A stretch of 64,000 bases of DNA, taken from the NCBI GenBank assembly GCA_017643645.1, contig JAEPNB010000002.1, positions 1 through 64,000 on the forward strand. Reading direction: 5' to 3'. This stretch comes from Balneola sp. Lineage in GTDB: Bacteria; Bacteroidota; Rhodothermia; Balneolales; Balneolaceae. The notes under the pieces were generated by a model. That model was not told the origin of the DNA. It saw only the letters and a list, made by a program, of their open reading frames with translations, and made no database searches. Position numbers and translations under genes: made by a program. Of the stretch, positions 9,213 through 17,639 are shown one piece after another. The number at the start of each line of letters is the position of its first letter. Within the stretch, counting starts at the first letter, position 1.

Positions 9213-9356
9213 TCAATGAATATCGAATATTGAATACAGAATATCGAAGTATCATTCATTCTTTTAAAATTTAATTATCAAAATATACGCAGTTCAATAT
9301 TCATTATTCCTTGGTGAATATTCAATATTGTATACTTCTTTCGTTATATTCGATGC
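9213..9356. repeat. AT-rich intergenic repeat of the GAATATTGAATA type
   Basis: Between the divergent thioesterase and M42 genes lie repeated, partly inverted GAATATCGAATATTGAATA-like tracts: a left cluster at about 9217-9261 and a right cluster in the opposite sense at about 9292-9355 (TTCAATATT, GAATATTCAATATT). Similar low-complexity intergenic repeats are common in Bacteroidota and relatives. A second, related block is at about 17541-17630. Function unknown. Confidence 0.5.
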
Positions 9357-9390
9357 CACATTAATTTAAGATAATTTCAACGATACAGGC

Positions 9391-10473
9391 ATGGCTAACA
9401 GTTCCAGTAAACAATTTTTAGAAGATCTACTCATCACTCCGAGTCCAACAGGATTTGAAAAAGCAGGAGTTAAAGTATGGAAAGATTACGTAGATCAGTT
9501 TTCGGATGAAGTGGTAACGGATGCTTATGGTTCAGCTGCCGGTAAGATCAACACCAGTGGAGATGTAGCTACTGTTTTACTGGAAGCTCATTGTGATGAG
9601 ATCGGAATGGTGGTTCAGCATATTTCTGATCAGGGATTTGTGTATATAAACAAGCTTGGGGGCAGCGATTCTACCATAGCTCGTGCAAAAAAAGTATTCA
9701 TCCACAACAAAAGAGGAAGAGTTGTAGGAGTTACCGGAAATACTGCCATTCATTTGCAAGACACTAAGAATGGTGGAGGCAAACAGCCGGCCTGGAAAGA
9801 CATCTACGTTGATATCGGCGTTAGTTCAAAAGAAGAAGCTCTTGAGTTGATACAAGTAGGTGATCCGATCACGTATTCCTCGGATCTGGAATACCTGAAT
9901 GACGATATTTTAACAGGACGTGCACTTGACAATAGAATCGGTGGATATATTATTGCAGAAGCTCTCCGAAAGATTAGTGAGAGAAGGAAAGACCTTAAAG
10001 TAAATGTAATTGCATTGAACTCAGTGCAGGAAGAAGTGGGCGGATTTGGTGCCCGAATGATGAGTTACCGATTTATGCCGGATGTTGCACTTGTAACGGA
10101 TGTAACGCATGCTACTGATACTCCCGGAATCGATCAGAAACAACACGGAACAGTAGAAATGGGTAAGGGTCCTGCTATTCAACACGGAGGAGCTAACCAC
10201 CCAAAGGTCGTCGATTTTCTGGAAAAAGTTTGTTCAGAAGCTAAGATCGATATCCAACATGAAGCCACCAGTGTAAGAACAGGGACGGATACCGATAGTA
10301 TTTTTTATCAGCAGACGGGAATACCAAGTGCATTGATCTCACTTCCACTCAGATACATGCATTCACCGGTAGAAACTTGCAATGTGAATGATGTAGAAGA
10401 CCTGATCAATTTGATGGTTGAAACTGTTTTAGCAATGCGACCTGATCAGACGTTTGGAGTTTTTGAGGATTGA
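9391..10473 (+). CDS. M42-family aminopeptidase (glutamyl aminopeptidase/FrvX type)
   Basis: 360 residues, cytoplasmic di-metal peptidase. The metal ligands and catalytic residues appear in order: EAHCDEIGMVV (His and Asp), TGRALDNRIGG (bridging Asp), VQEEVGGFGAR (catalytic Glu and metal Glu), VTDVTHATDTPG (Asp) and YMHSPVE (final His). The length is normal for the family (about 350). Members remove N-terminal residues from peptides as large oligomers. The stop at 10471-10473 directly abuts the stop of the minus-strand gene at 10474, so the two genes converge with no spacer and no visible terminator. Confidence 0.9.
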   Translation: MANSSSKQFLEDLLITPSPTGFEKAGVKVWKDYVDQFSDEVVTDAYGSAAGKINTSGDVATVLLEAHCDEIGMVVQHISDQGFVYINKLGGSDSTIARAKKVFIHNKRGRVVGVTGNTAIHLQDTKNGGGKQPAWKDIYVDIGVSSKEEALELIQVGDPITYSSDLEYLNDDILTGRALDNRIGGYIIAEALRKISERRKDLKVNVIALNSVQEEVGGFGARMMSYRFMPDVALVTDVTHATDTPGIDQKQHGTVEMGKGPAIQHGGANHPKVVDFLEKVCSEAKIDIQHEATSVRTGTDTDSIFYQQTGIPSALISLPLRYMHSPVETCNVNDVEDLINLMVETVLAMRPDQTFGVFED

Positions 10474-10725
10474 TCAAATACTGGTAAGGATCCAAATTAC
10501 AAATGCAGAAATAGTTATTGGATAAATAAGAAGAAAGAATATCAGATTTCTTGTGTTCTTCCTTTTTTGAACAAGATCTAACCCGAAGTTCATTTTTTCG
10601 GGATTAATTTCGGATTGAAGGATATTATATCTGGTATTCTCACTCAATGTTTTGAAGAGGGTTCTTCCTCTAAGCATTGAATTATTGAACATAAGTGTTT
10701 TTGCAGATTCAGCCCAAATACCCAT
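10474..10725 (-). CDS. Small C-terminally anchored membrane protein, paralogue of the gene at 11024
   Basis: 83 residues from the ATG at 10725, which has an excellent AGGAGG ribosome binding site 5-6 bp upstream; the frame can be extended ten residues to 10755 but without a site. An N-terminal soluble part (MGIWAESAKTLMFNNSMLRG) is followed by one membrane helix at the very C-terminus (NLIFFLLIYPITISAFVIW), as in tail-anchored proteins. It aligns along its length with the 84-residue product at 11024-11278: MG[IF], then AKTL/QKIL, N.S[ML]L, [RK][TS][LI]F[KE]TLS and a C-terminal helix. I do not recognise a named family. Confidence 0.7.
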   Translation of the reverse strand: MGIWAESAKTLMFNNSMLRGRTLFKTLSENTRYNILQSEINPEKMNFGLDLVQKRKNTRNLIFFLLIYPITISAFVIWILTSI

Positions 10726-10814
10726 TTTTCCTCCTTTTTGGTGTCGCACACACACGGCTAAATCGACATAAAGGTTTCGTTTTATTTTGGTTATTGAACT
10801 AAAAAAGCAGAGCT

Positions 10815-11006
10815 TTAGTTTACTTTCTTAACTCTGCCCACAATTCCGGATTCCAGCATTACTTTAATACCATGTGGATGAGAAGGAGACTTGGTAAGCA
10901 ACCGTTTTACCACTCCTGAAGTTAGTTCTCCACTTCGTTGATGGTGTTTCTGAACTACTTCAACAGAGCTTCCGGGTTTAATATCTTTTCTTTGAGTCCC
11001 GTCCAT
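10815..11006 (-). CDS. ywbE: YwbE-family small protein
   Basis: 63 residues. The sequence matches the YwbE (DUF2196) family from end to end: RKDIKPGS.VEVVQKHHQRSGELTSGVVKRLLT.SPSHPHGIKVMLESG.VGRVK. The family is a short, highly conserved, probably cytoplasmic beta-rich (KOW-like) protein of unknown role. It lies 17 bp downstream of the 84-residue membrane protein gene and in the same direction as the upstream RNA helicase, suggesting one operon. Confidence 0.9.
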   Translation of the reverse strand: MDGTQRKDIKPGSSVEVVQKHHQRSGELTSGVVKRLLTKSPSHPHGIKVMLESGIVGRVKKVN

Positions 11007-11023
11007 AGCTAATCTATTTTTAT

Positions 11024-11278
11024 TTAATGTATTAACAAAAGACCCATATAAATAGTAACAAAGAAAATTAATGGAGTTAATATTAGTGCAAGTACAAGTC
11101 TATTCCTTTTCTTTCTCTTAATTTCAAAAATCGCTGAGCTTCTTTCTAATAATTCGGTACTAATCTCTGACCGGTTTCTTTTGATCTTTGGAGATGAGAG
11201 GGTTTCAAATATACTTTTTTTACTTAGCAGACTTCGATTGTACTCAAGAATCTTTTGTGCTTCGTCAATAAATCCCAT
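11024..11278 (-). CDS. Small C-terminally anchored membrane protein, paralogue of the gene at 10474
   Basis: 84 residues. The soluble part (MGFIDEAQKILEYNRSLLSK, then IFETLSSPKIKRNRSEISTELL) is followed by a basic stretch (KRKKRNR) and one C-terminal helix (LVLALILTPLIFFVTIYMG). The positive charge before the helix suggests an N-inside orientation. It is paralogous to the 83-residue protein at 10474-10725 on the other side of ywbE. It lies 69 bp downstream of the helicase gene. Function unknown. Confidence 0.7.
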   Translation of the reverse strand: MGFIDEAQKILEYNRSLLSKKSIFETLSSPKIKRNRSEISTELLERSSAIFEIKRKKRNRLVLALILTPLIFFVTIYMGLLLIH

Positions 11279-11347
11279 AATAACTGAATATTTGAATGTT
11301 CCTCTAAAAAACAGAACCCCTTGCTGATCAAAACATGACCAGAATAA

Positions 11348-12616
11348 TCATCTTTTGTTTCGGGATCTAGATTTTGAAGAAGATCGACGGTTGTTGTTTC
11401 TACTGTCTCGGTTTTTGTTATTAGTTTTAGATCTGCTTCTGTTAGATCCTTTTGATACAGGTTTAGCCGGTTCCTCTGAGTCATCAGGATAAGGATGTTC
11501 CGAAATTACTTCAATTCGTTGATTAATTAATTTCTCAATATCACGTAAAAACGGTCTTTCATCAACAGCACAGAAGGAGAGAGCTATTCCACTGGCATTG
11601 GCTCTGCCTGTTCTTCCTATACGATGTACATAGGTTTCCGGAATATTTGGAAGATGATAATTGATAACATGAGAGACATCATCTACATCAATTCCACGTG
11701 CAGCAATATCCGTGGCTACTAAGATTCTTGTAGTTCCATCTTTAAAATTTTCCAATGCCCTTTGACGTGCCGGTTGAGACTTATTTCCATGAATAGCTTC
11801 TGCACTAATTTCAGCATTTAATAGCTGTTTCACGATCTTATTAGCTCCATGCTTGGTTCTGGAGAAGACAATAGAAGAAGTTATTAGGTCTGTTTGAAGA
11901 AGATTGATCAGCAATTTGATCTTATTTCCATTACTTACATAAAAAAGATGTTGTTCTACTTTTTCTGCTGTTGCTTTTTCAGGAGTTATAGTCACTCGTT
12001 CGGGGTTTCCAAGAATGGATTTAGAAAGATTCACAATAGCTGGTGGCATGGTTGCCGAGAAGAAAAGTGATTGTCGCTTTTTGGGTAATCGTGCAATTAC
12101 TTTCTTGATATCGTGAATAAATCCCATATCCAGCATTTGATCGGCTTCATCAAGTACAAAATACTCTACATCCTTTAGCGACACGAATCCCTGATTCATC
12201 AGATCCAACAATCTTCCGGGAGTGGCTACAAGTATATCAACGCCTGCTTTAAGCCGTTTAACTTGCTTTTGCTGCTTAACTCCACCGTAAATAACGGTAT
12301 TTTTGATGTCAGTATATTGTCCGTATGTAGTAAAGCTGTCAGCAATCTGAATTGCTAGTTCTCTGGTTGGAGTAATTACTAAAGATTTTATTGTACGTCT
12401 TTGATTATCCGGTTCATGAGAATCAGATAAATGTTGAAGGATCGGAATTGCAAAAGCTGCTGTTTTTCCGGTTCCGGTTTGCGCACAACCCAGAAGGTCT
12501 TTTCCGTCCAGTAAAATTGGAATAGATTGTTCCTGAATTGGTGTAGGCTGATCATAGCCCTGGTCTTTAAGAGCCTTTTGGATAGGTTCAATAATTTGAA
12601 GATCGCGGAATTTCAT
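11348..12616 (-). CDS. DEAD-box ATP-dependent RNA helicase, RhlE-like
   Basis: 422 residues. The DEAD-box motifs are in order and intact: TPIQEQSIP (Q motif), AQTGTGKT (I), PTRELAIQ (Ia), TPGRLLDL (Ib), VLDEADQML (II), SAT (III), ARGIDVDDVSHVINY (V) and HRIGRTGRA (VI). Residues from about 375 on form a low-complexity basic tail rich in Ser, Arg, Asn and Lys, typical of RhlE/cold-shock helicases and likely to bind RNA. Role: unwinding of RNA in ribosome assembly, decay or cold adaptation. It heads a probable operon with the small membrane protein and ywbE. Confidence 0.92.
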   Translation of the reverse strand: MKFRDLQIIEPIQKALKDQGYDQPTPIQEQSIPILLDGKDLLGCAQTGTGKTAAFAIPILQHLSDSHEPDNQRRTIKSLVITPTRELAIQIADSFTTYGQYTDIKNTVIYGGVKQQKQVKRLKAGVDILVATPGRLLDLMNQGFVSLKDVEYFVLDEADQMLDMGFIHDIKKVIARLPKKRQSLFFSATMPPAIVNLSKSILGNPERVTITPEKATAEKVEQHLFYVSNGNKIKLLINLLQTDLITSSIVFSRTKHGANKIVKQLLNAEISAEAIHGNKSQPARQRALENFKDGTTRILVATDIAARGIDVDDVSHVINYHLPNIPETYVHRIGRTGRANASGIALSFCAVDERPFLRDIEKLINQRIEVISEHPYPDDSEEPAKPVSKGSNRSRSKTNNKNRDSRNNNRRSSSKSRSRNKR

Positions 12617-12776
12617 ATGTATATGTAAGAAAGAAGGGGAGAAAGTTGAAGATAGAGCTCAGAAAAAATTCTCAATTTAAATTGTAGATAGCATACATGT
12701 GCCTTAGCAACCCTATTCCCATACACTACTTTAGTTCGAGTAATATACGGTTAAATAAATCGGTAAATGCTATTCA

Positions 12777-13703
12777 TTAAAAGGAAGTTGCCTTTTCAAT
12801 TCTATTTAGTAATGCGGGAATAACAGAAGAATCATATCGATCATCAAAAGGTTCTATGATCACTTTTTTATATCCATCTATATCAGCCTGACGAAATCTA
12901 TCGTATAATTCACGAGCTAGTTTTTCGAAGTCCTGATTATAATTTAGGACGTTTTGCAGTTCGATCTCTGCATTCAAAAGCAAAAACAGGGAAGAAGTAT
13001 CTTCAAATTCATCTTCCGAATCCAGCCATTTTACATCCGCTTTGGGCTTGTAATGCGAATATTTTTGTCCCGGACTTTTAGGTTTTTCTGAACTCTTGTC
13101 ATCAGTATGAACTGTTTGGTTTAAGACTTGTTCTATTTGATCTTTTCCGATGACACCCGGTCGCAGGATCATTGGCTGATCTCCGGAAATATCCAGTACA
13201 GTAGATTCCAGTCCAACCTGAGTAGAACCTCCGTCAATAACTAAAACAGAAGAACCAAAATCAGCCTTTACATGACTCGCCTTTGTAGGACTGGGAGCTC
13301 CGGACCTGTTAGCGCTTGGGGCAACAAGAGGGTTAGTTTCGGAAATAAGTGATATTGCTATTTCATTGGCGGGCATTCGGATAGCGACAGTATCTAAGCC
13401 CGCTGTTACAGCATCCAGTACTTCAGGTTTCTTTTTGAAAACCAGCGTTAACGGTCCCGGCCAGAATTCTTCAATAAGTAGCTGGGCAGCTTCGGGTATT
13501 TCGGTAGCAAAATCATTGACCTGATCAAAGTCTGAAACATGAACGATCAATGGATTATCAGAAGGACGTCCTTTGGTTTCAAATACTTTAGCAATCGCTT
13601 CAGAGTTCCATGCATCTGCACCAAGCCCATATACCGTTTCGGTAGGGAATGCTACAACATCACCATTTTTTATGGCTTGAATGTATTTTTGGTCAATTGG
13701 CAT
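12777..13703 (-). CDS. sua5: L-threonylcarbamoyladenylate synthase, two-domain Sua5 type
   Basis: 308 residues. The YrdC-like domain fills residues 1-200: VVAFPTETVYGLGADAWN at the start binds substrate, with the KxR-S/N active-site elements at KGRPSDNPL and APSANRSGAPSPT. The C-terminal Sua5 domain follows the linker SPGQKYSHYKP (about 213-223), which closes over the active site in this class. The enzyme makes threonylcarbamoyl-AMP from threonine, bicarbonate and ATP for the t6A37 modification of tRNAs. Genes on both sides are unrelated housekeeping functions. Confidence 0.93.
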   Translation of the reverse strand: MPIDQKYIQAIKNGDVVAFPTETVYGLGADAWNSEAIAKVFETKGRPSDNPLIVHVSDFDQVNDFATEIPEAAQLLIEEFWPGPLTLVFKKKPEVLDAVTAGLDTVAIRMPANEIAISLISETNPLVAPSANRSGAPSPTKASHVKADFGSSVLVIDGGSTQVGLESTVLDISGDQPMILRPGVIGKDQIEQVLNQTVHTDDKSSEKPKSPGQKYSHYKPKADVKWLDSEDEFEDTSSLFLLLNAEIELQNVLNYNQDFEKLARELYDRFRQADIDGYKKVIIEPFDDRYDSSVIPALLNRIEKATSF

Positions 13704-14141
13704 TTTTAAAGTTAATGAATGCTTAGAAAGGGTACTATTTAAATTTGTATTTAGGTCATCCTTGTAGGTGCTCTGGTGTAAAATTAACCCATTTTAGAGG
13801 ATTCAGCTCGTTGGTTCTATGTACTTTTGTGCCGACAAAAAGTACCATGCCCAAGGCATTCCTTCGGAAAAAGCTCCCGACAAGAATTATTAGCGCGAAC
13901 TCTGAGGTCTTGTTCCTATCTCAGCAACCAAAATCCGTCAGCCGTGCAAAGCCCGACAGACGGAGAAATAGCTATCCATCATTTCGCTGAAAGTGGGGTG
14001 ATGGAGTTAGTGGAAATAATTCTTTCCAAAGGAATGCCTATGGCAAAAGGTCGGAGAAGTTGGAAGCTTTTACTGAAATCTTCAGAATTATAAACAGATC
14101 AATGTTTGTAAGTGAATTACCTAACATCTACAAGAATGACT
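13704..14141. repeat. Gene-free 438-bp region with palindrome and inverted repeats, element remnant
   Basis: No convincing gene lies between sua5 and mfd. It holds (i) a palindrome with perfect 8-bp arms, GTACTTTT at 13821-13828 and AAAAGTAC at 13838-13845; (ii) an imperfect inverted repeat of about 23 bp, arm 1 at 13847-13870 (reads GCCCAAGGCATTCCTTCGG) and arm 2 at 14023-14045 (reverse complement reads TGCCATAGGCATTCCTTTGG), about 150 bp apart; and (iii) two short open frames (13745-13990 and 13827-14093) whose products are Arg/Ser-rich and do not look like real proteins. The base composition is richer in G+C than nearby spacers. It resembles a small non-coding mobile element or its decayed remnant. 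Confidence 0.5.
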
Positions 14142-17100
14142 CTATTCATTAATTTTCTTAGACAATACCTTCAAGAACTCCGTAGCTCCAAAAATATCCG
14201 GGATATCCTGAATAGCTAATCTAACCGCTTCATTTTTTTGGATAAGCTGGAATTTATTAGGGCGTAAAGTCTCTAATTGCTTCAGAATTGCTTGAAATTT
14301 GCCTTGTTCATAAAATGTTTCAGCTAATTTAGATTCTGCTTTGGGACAAACCGCCCACATACGCTGAGACCGAATAGTCACTTTTTTGAATAAGCATCTG
14401 GAAGCAAACAGTTTGATCTTGCTGGCCTCAATCAGGTACAAAGCTGCTTTGGGAGCAGGACCAAAGCGATCTTCGATTTCCTCTTTCCAATCTTCGATCT
14501 CTTTCTCGGTTTTAGCCTGAGATAGTTTTCTGTACAGATTTAATCGTTCTACATTATCACTTACATAATTATTAGGAAGCAGTGCCGATTCATCAAACTC
14601 AACTACTGTTTCAGGAAGCTCTATTTCTGCTTCTATACCTTTAAACATATCGCTGAACTCAGATTCTTTAAGCTCACGCACAGCGTCATTAAGGATCTTG
14701 GAATACAATTCAAAGCCAATATCATTGATAAAACCGCTTTGTTCACCGCCCAGGATGTTTCCTGCTCCCCGAATGTCCAAATCTCTCATGGCAATGTTGA
14801 AGCCGGAGCCTAAATCTGAAAATTCCTCAAGAGCTAGTAATCGTTTTCTGGCCTCGGGTGTAAGTGTTTGGATAGGGCGGGTGATCAGATAACAAAAAGC
14901 TTTACGATTAGAACGCCCAACACGACCTCTGAGCTGATGCAGTTCTGCCAAACCAAAGTTATCAGCCTGATTAATGATGATGGTATTAGCATTAGCAATA
15001 TCAATCCCATTTTCAACGATGTTAGTAGATACTAACACATCAAATTTATGTGCATAAAAGTCTTCAATGATTTTTTCGAGCTGGGAAGCAGACATTTGCC
15101 CATGACCAAAACGAACCCGAACGTCCGGAACAAGTCTTCTGATCATTTCCGCTACTTCTTCGATATTTTTTACTCTGTTATTAATAAAAAATACTTGTCC
15201 GCCCCGACTCATTTCCTGAAGGATGGCATCTCGGATTAATTCTTCGTCAAAACTGTGTATTTCGGTGTATACCGGTTGTCTGTTAGGCGGGGGAGTGTTA
15301 ATAATGCTGAGATCTCTAGCTCCCATAAGTGAAAACTGCAGCGTTCTTGGGATGGGAGTAGCTGTTAGCGTGAGGACATCAACCGCGGCTCTGAATTCTT
15401 TAAGCTTTTCTTTTGCGCTTACACCGAATCTTTGCTCTTCATCGACCACGATGAGTCCCAGGTCTTTAAATTTTATATCTTTTGATAGAATTCGATGCGT
15501 TCCGATCAGTATATCTACATCGCCGGCATCCAGCTTCTTTAATACTTTTGTTTGTTCTGCCTTAGATCTGAATCTGGAAAGAGCTTCGATATTCACCGGA
15601 AACTTTCCCATTCTTTTTTTAAAGGTCTTTGCATGTTGCTCAGCCAGGATAGTTGTAGGAACCAATACTCCAACCTGTTTATGATCCATCACCGCTTTAA
15701 ACGCAGCTCTTACTGCAACTTCGGTCTTACCAAAGCCTACATCTCCGCATACCAATCGATCCATGGGTTGTTCGCTTTCCATGTCCTGCTTTACTGCCTG
15801 AATTGCAATATCCTGATCGGGAGTTTCTTCAAATTGGAAGTTGGCTTCCATCTCTGTTTGCCAGCTGGTGTCTTCACCAAAGGAGTAAGCTTTTTGAGCT
15901 TTCCTCTTGGCGTACAATAATATAAGCTCTCTAGCTATATCTTTAACTTTCTTCTTAGTCTGAGCTTTTTTGCGAGCCCATTCACCGGAACCAAGCTTTG
16001 TAATTCTGGGAGCAGTTCCTTCTTTCCCTGAATATTTTTGAAGTTTGTGGAGGCTACTAACATTTACATACAGTACAGAATCATCTTTATAACGAAGAAC
16101 AACCACTTCCTGCTCAGCCTCTTTTACTCTGATCTGCTTAAAGCCGGCGAATTTTCCGATTCCGTAATCAACATGAACCACAAAATCCCCGATGTTCAGA
16201 TCCTTCAGTTCTTTAAAAGATATTCCACCCTGATGCTTTCTTCGTTTTACTTTAGGTCGATAGTATCGGTTAAAGATCTGATGATCAGTATATACGCAAA
16301 GTTTGGATGGAGGATAAACAAACCCTTCGTGAAGGGATTCAATGATCAAGGAATAACTAAATTCATCACTTGGTTCTCCGAGTAGTTCTTCAAATCTTTT
16401 TTGCTGACCGTCATTGTCGCAACAGATCAAAACATGATTTCCGGATTCACTTTGCTGGGCAATTTCCTTTCGCAGTAGCTCGAAGTTTCCATGGAAATCA
16501 GGTTGTGGTTTTGAACCGAAGCGGAAGGCTTTATTCGGAGGATTTGAAGAACCGAATATTACATTATTATTAAATTCGGTGATACTTGTAAGATATTCTT
16601 CACCAGATAAATAAAGGTTTTCAGGAGTTGATATTTCTTGATCATCCAGTTCTTTAAATGCACTTTCTGTTTGCGCATAAAACTCTTCAATATTTGATTG
16701 AATTAACTCGGGATTTATAAGAACCAGTACAGTGCTTTCATCAAAGTATGTGAGGAAACCTGCTTTCTCTGAATCCGGAAGGTTAGTCAAGTCAGGAATA
16801 AATCTGGCCTGGTTGAGAAAAGAAACAGACCGCTGGGAGTCCGCATCAAACTCTCTTATTGATTCGAGTTCATCACCGAAAAATTCCAGGCGGACTGGAT
16901 ATTCTCCAGCAAAGGGGTAAACGTCAAAGATTCCGCCACGGACTGCAAAATCGCCGGGTTCATCTACAAATCTTGTTGGATTATATCCCTGATCTACAAG
17001 CTTTTCTTTTAACTGCTCTATTTCTATGCTGTCGCCTTTTGCGATTTTCAGGCTTACCTTTTCAAGAACCTGAGGAGGAGCTACCTTTTCAGATATAGCT

Positions 17101-17468
17101 TGAGCCGATGAGATAACGATCTTTTTTGCTCTGCTTTTTATTCCTTCCAGTGCTTCAGAACGAAGAACTAATGTGCTAGAATCAACAATTTGGTCATTAT
17201 CATAAGGTTTATGATTGGTTGAAGGGAAGCTGATGAGTTTAGACTTTGAAATTACTTCCAGATCAGCCTTTAAAAAACGCAGATTTTCATCAGAATCGGT
17301 AATACAAACTATATTCTGATAAGACTTACTTAATTCATTGATTGCGAAAGAGGTTAGTGATCCAACACTTTCTTTAACATACAGTTTTTTCTCTTTTTCT
17401 AAGGTTGATAAGAATTCCGAAAACAGATCAGTTTCAGAGATCTTATTTAGTAAATGGTTTTTCTTCAT
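14142..17468 (-). CDS. mfd: Transcription-repair coupling factor
   Basis: 1108 residues, the normal size for Mfd. The UvrB-like N-terminal region (FPSTNHKPYD; DEPGDFAVRGGIFDVYPFAGEYPVRLEFFGDELESIREF) is followed by the RNA-polymerase interacting domain (DFVVHVDYGIGKFAGFKQI), then a RecG-like translocase with Walker A GDVGFGKTE, Walker B VVDEEQRFGV, LTLTATPIPRT and GRVGRSNRKAFCYL. The C-terminal TRCF domain ends the protein. It displaces RNA polymerase stalled at DNA lesions and recruits the Uvr repair proteins. Start ATG at 17468 is preceded by a long AT-rich repeat-bearing spacer. Confidence 0.96.
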   Translation of the reverse strand: MKKNHLLNKISETDLFSEFLSTLEKEKKLYVKESVGSLTSFAINELSKSYQNIVCITDSDENLRFLKADLEVISKSKLISFPSTNHKPYDNDQIVDSSTLVLRSEALEGIKSRAKKIVISSAQAISEKVAPPQVLEKVSLKIAKGDSIEIEQLKEKLVDQGYNPTRFVDEPGDFAVRGGIFDVYPFAGEYPVRLEFFGDELESIREFDADSQRSVSFLNQARFIPDLTNLPDSEKAGFLTYFDESTVLVLINPELIQSNIEEFYAQTESAFKELDDQEISTPENLYLSGEEYLTSITEFNNNVIFGSSNPPNKAFRFGSKPQPDFHGNFELLRKEIAQQSESGNHVLICCDNDGQQKRFEELLGEPSDEFSYSLIIESLHEGFVYPPSKLCVYTDHQIFNRYYRPKVKRRKHQGGISFKELKDLNIGDFVVHVDYGIGKFAGFKQIRVKEAEQEVVVLRYKDDSVLYVNVSSLHKLQKYSGKEGTAPRITKLGSGEWARKKAQTKKKVKDIARELILLYAKRKAQKAYSFGEDTSWQTEMEANFQFEETPDQDIAIQAVKQDMESEQPMDRLVCGDVGFGKTEVAVRAAFKAVMDHKQVGVLVPTTILAEQHAKTFKKRMGKFPVNIEALSRFRSKAEQTKVLKKLDAGDVDILIGTHRILSKDIKFKDLGLIVVDEEQRFGVSAKEKLKEFRAAVDVLTLTATPIPRTLQFSLMGARDLSIINTPPPNRQPVYTEIHSFDEELIRDAILQEMSRGGQVFFINNRVKNIEEVAEMIRRLVPDVRVRFGHGQMSASQLEKIIEDFYAHKFDVLVSTNIVENGIDIANANTIIINQADNFGLAELHQLRGRVGRSNRKAFCYLITRPIQTLTPEARKRLLALEEFSDLGSGFNIAMRDLDIRGAGNILGGEQSGFINDIGFELYSKILNDAVRELKESEFSDMFKGIEAEIELPETVVEFDESALLPNNYVSDNVERLNLYRKLSQAKTEKEIEDWKEEIEDRFGPAPKAALYLIEASKIKLFASRCLFKKVTIRSQRMWAVCPKAESKLAETFYEQGKFQAILKQLETLRPNKFQLIQKNEAVRLAIQDIPDIFGATEFLKVLSKKINE

Positions 17469-17540
17469 GAATAGATTAGGAAGTTCGGATCGCTAATTTC
17501 AGGAAAGGTACGAAAGAAGAGCGAAGAATAAACGTAAGAA

Positions 17541-17632
17541 CAGTTGAATATTGAATATCCAAGATTGAACAGAGGAACATTCAACTTTCAAATAAAGAAT
17601 TTGGAAGTTAAATGTTGGAAATTGATTTTTGC
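17541..17632. repeat. AT-rich intergenic repeat with hairpin, related to the block at 9.2 kb
   Basis: The tract starts with GTTGAATATTGAATATCC, similar to the block at 9213-9356. It also contains an inverted repeat with 14-nt arms matching at 12 positions (TTCAACTTTCAAAT 17580-17593; ATTTGGAAGTTAAA 17599-17612) around a 5-nt loop. It lies between batA and mfd. The hairpin has no T-tract in the sense of either gene. Confidence 0.5.
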
Positions 17633-17639
17633 ATTTTGC

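Noticed and set aside
11224-11484. Minus-strand open frame bridging the helicase tail and the small membrane protein
   Set aside because: It overlaps both better-supported genes in another frame and lacks a ribosome site or family match.
13745-14093. Two overlapping open frames between sua5 and mfd
   Set aside because: Arg/Ser-rich products without start signals, lying across inverted repeats; more likely non-coding element sequence.
15223-15684. Plus-strand open frame of 153 codons opposite mfd
   Set aside because: The mfd helicase motifs on the minus strand are intact here and the plus-strand product resembles nothing.
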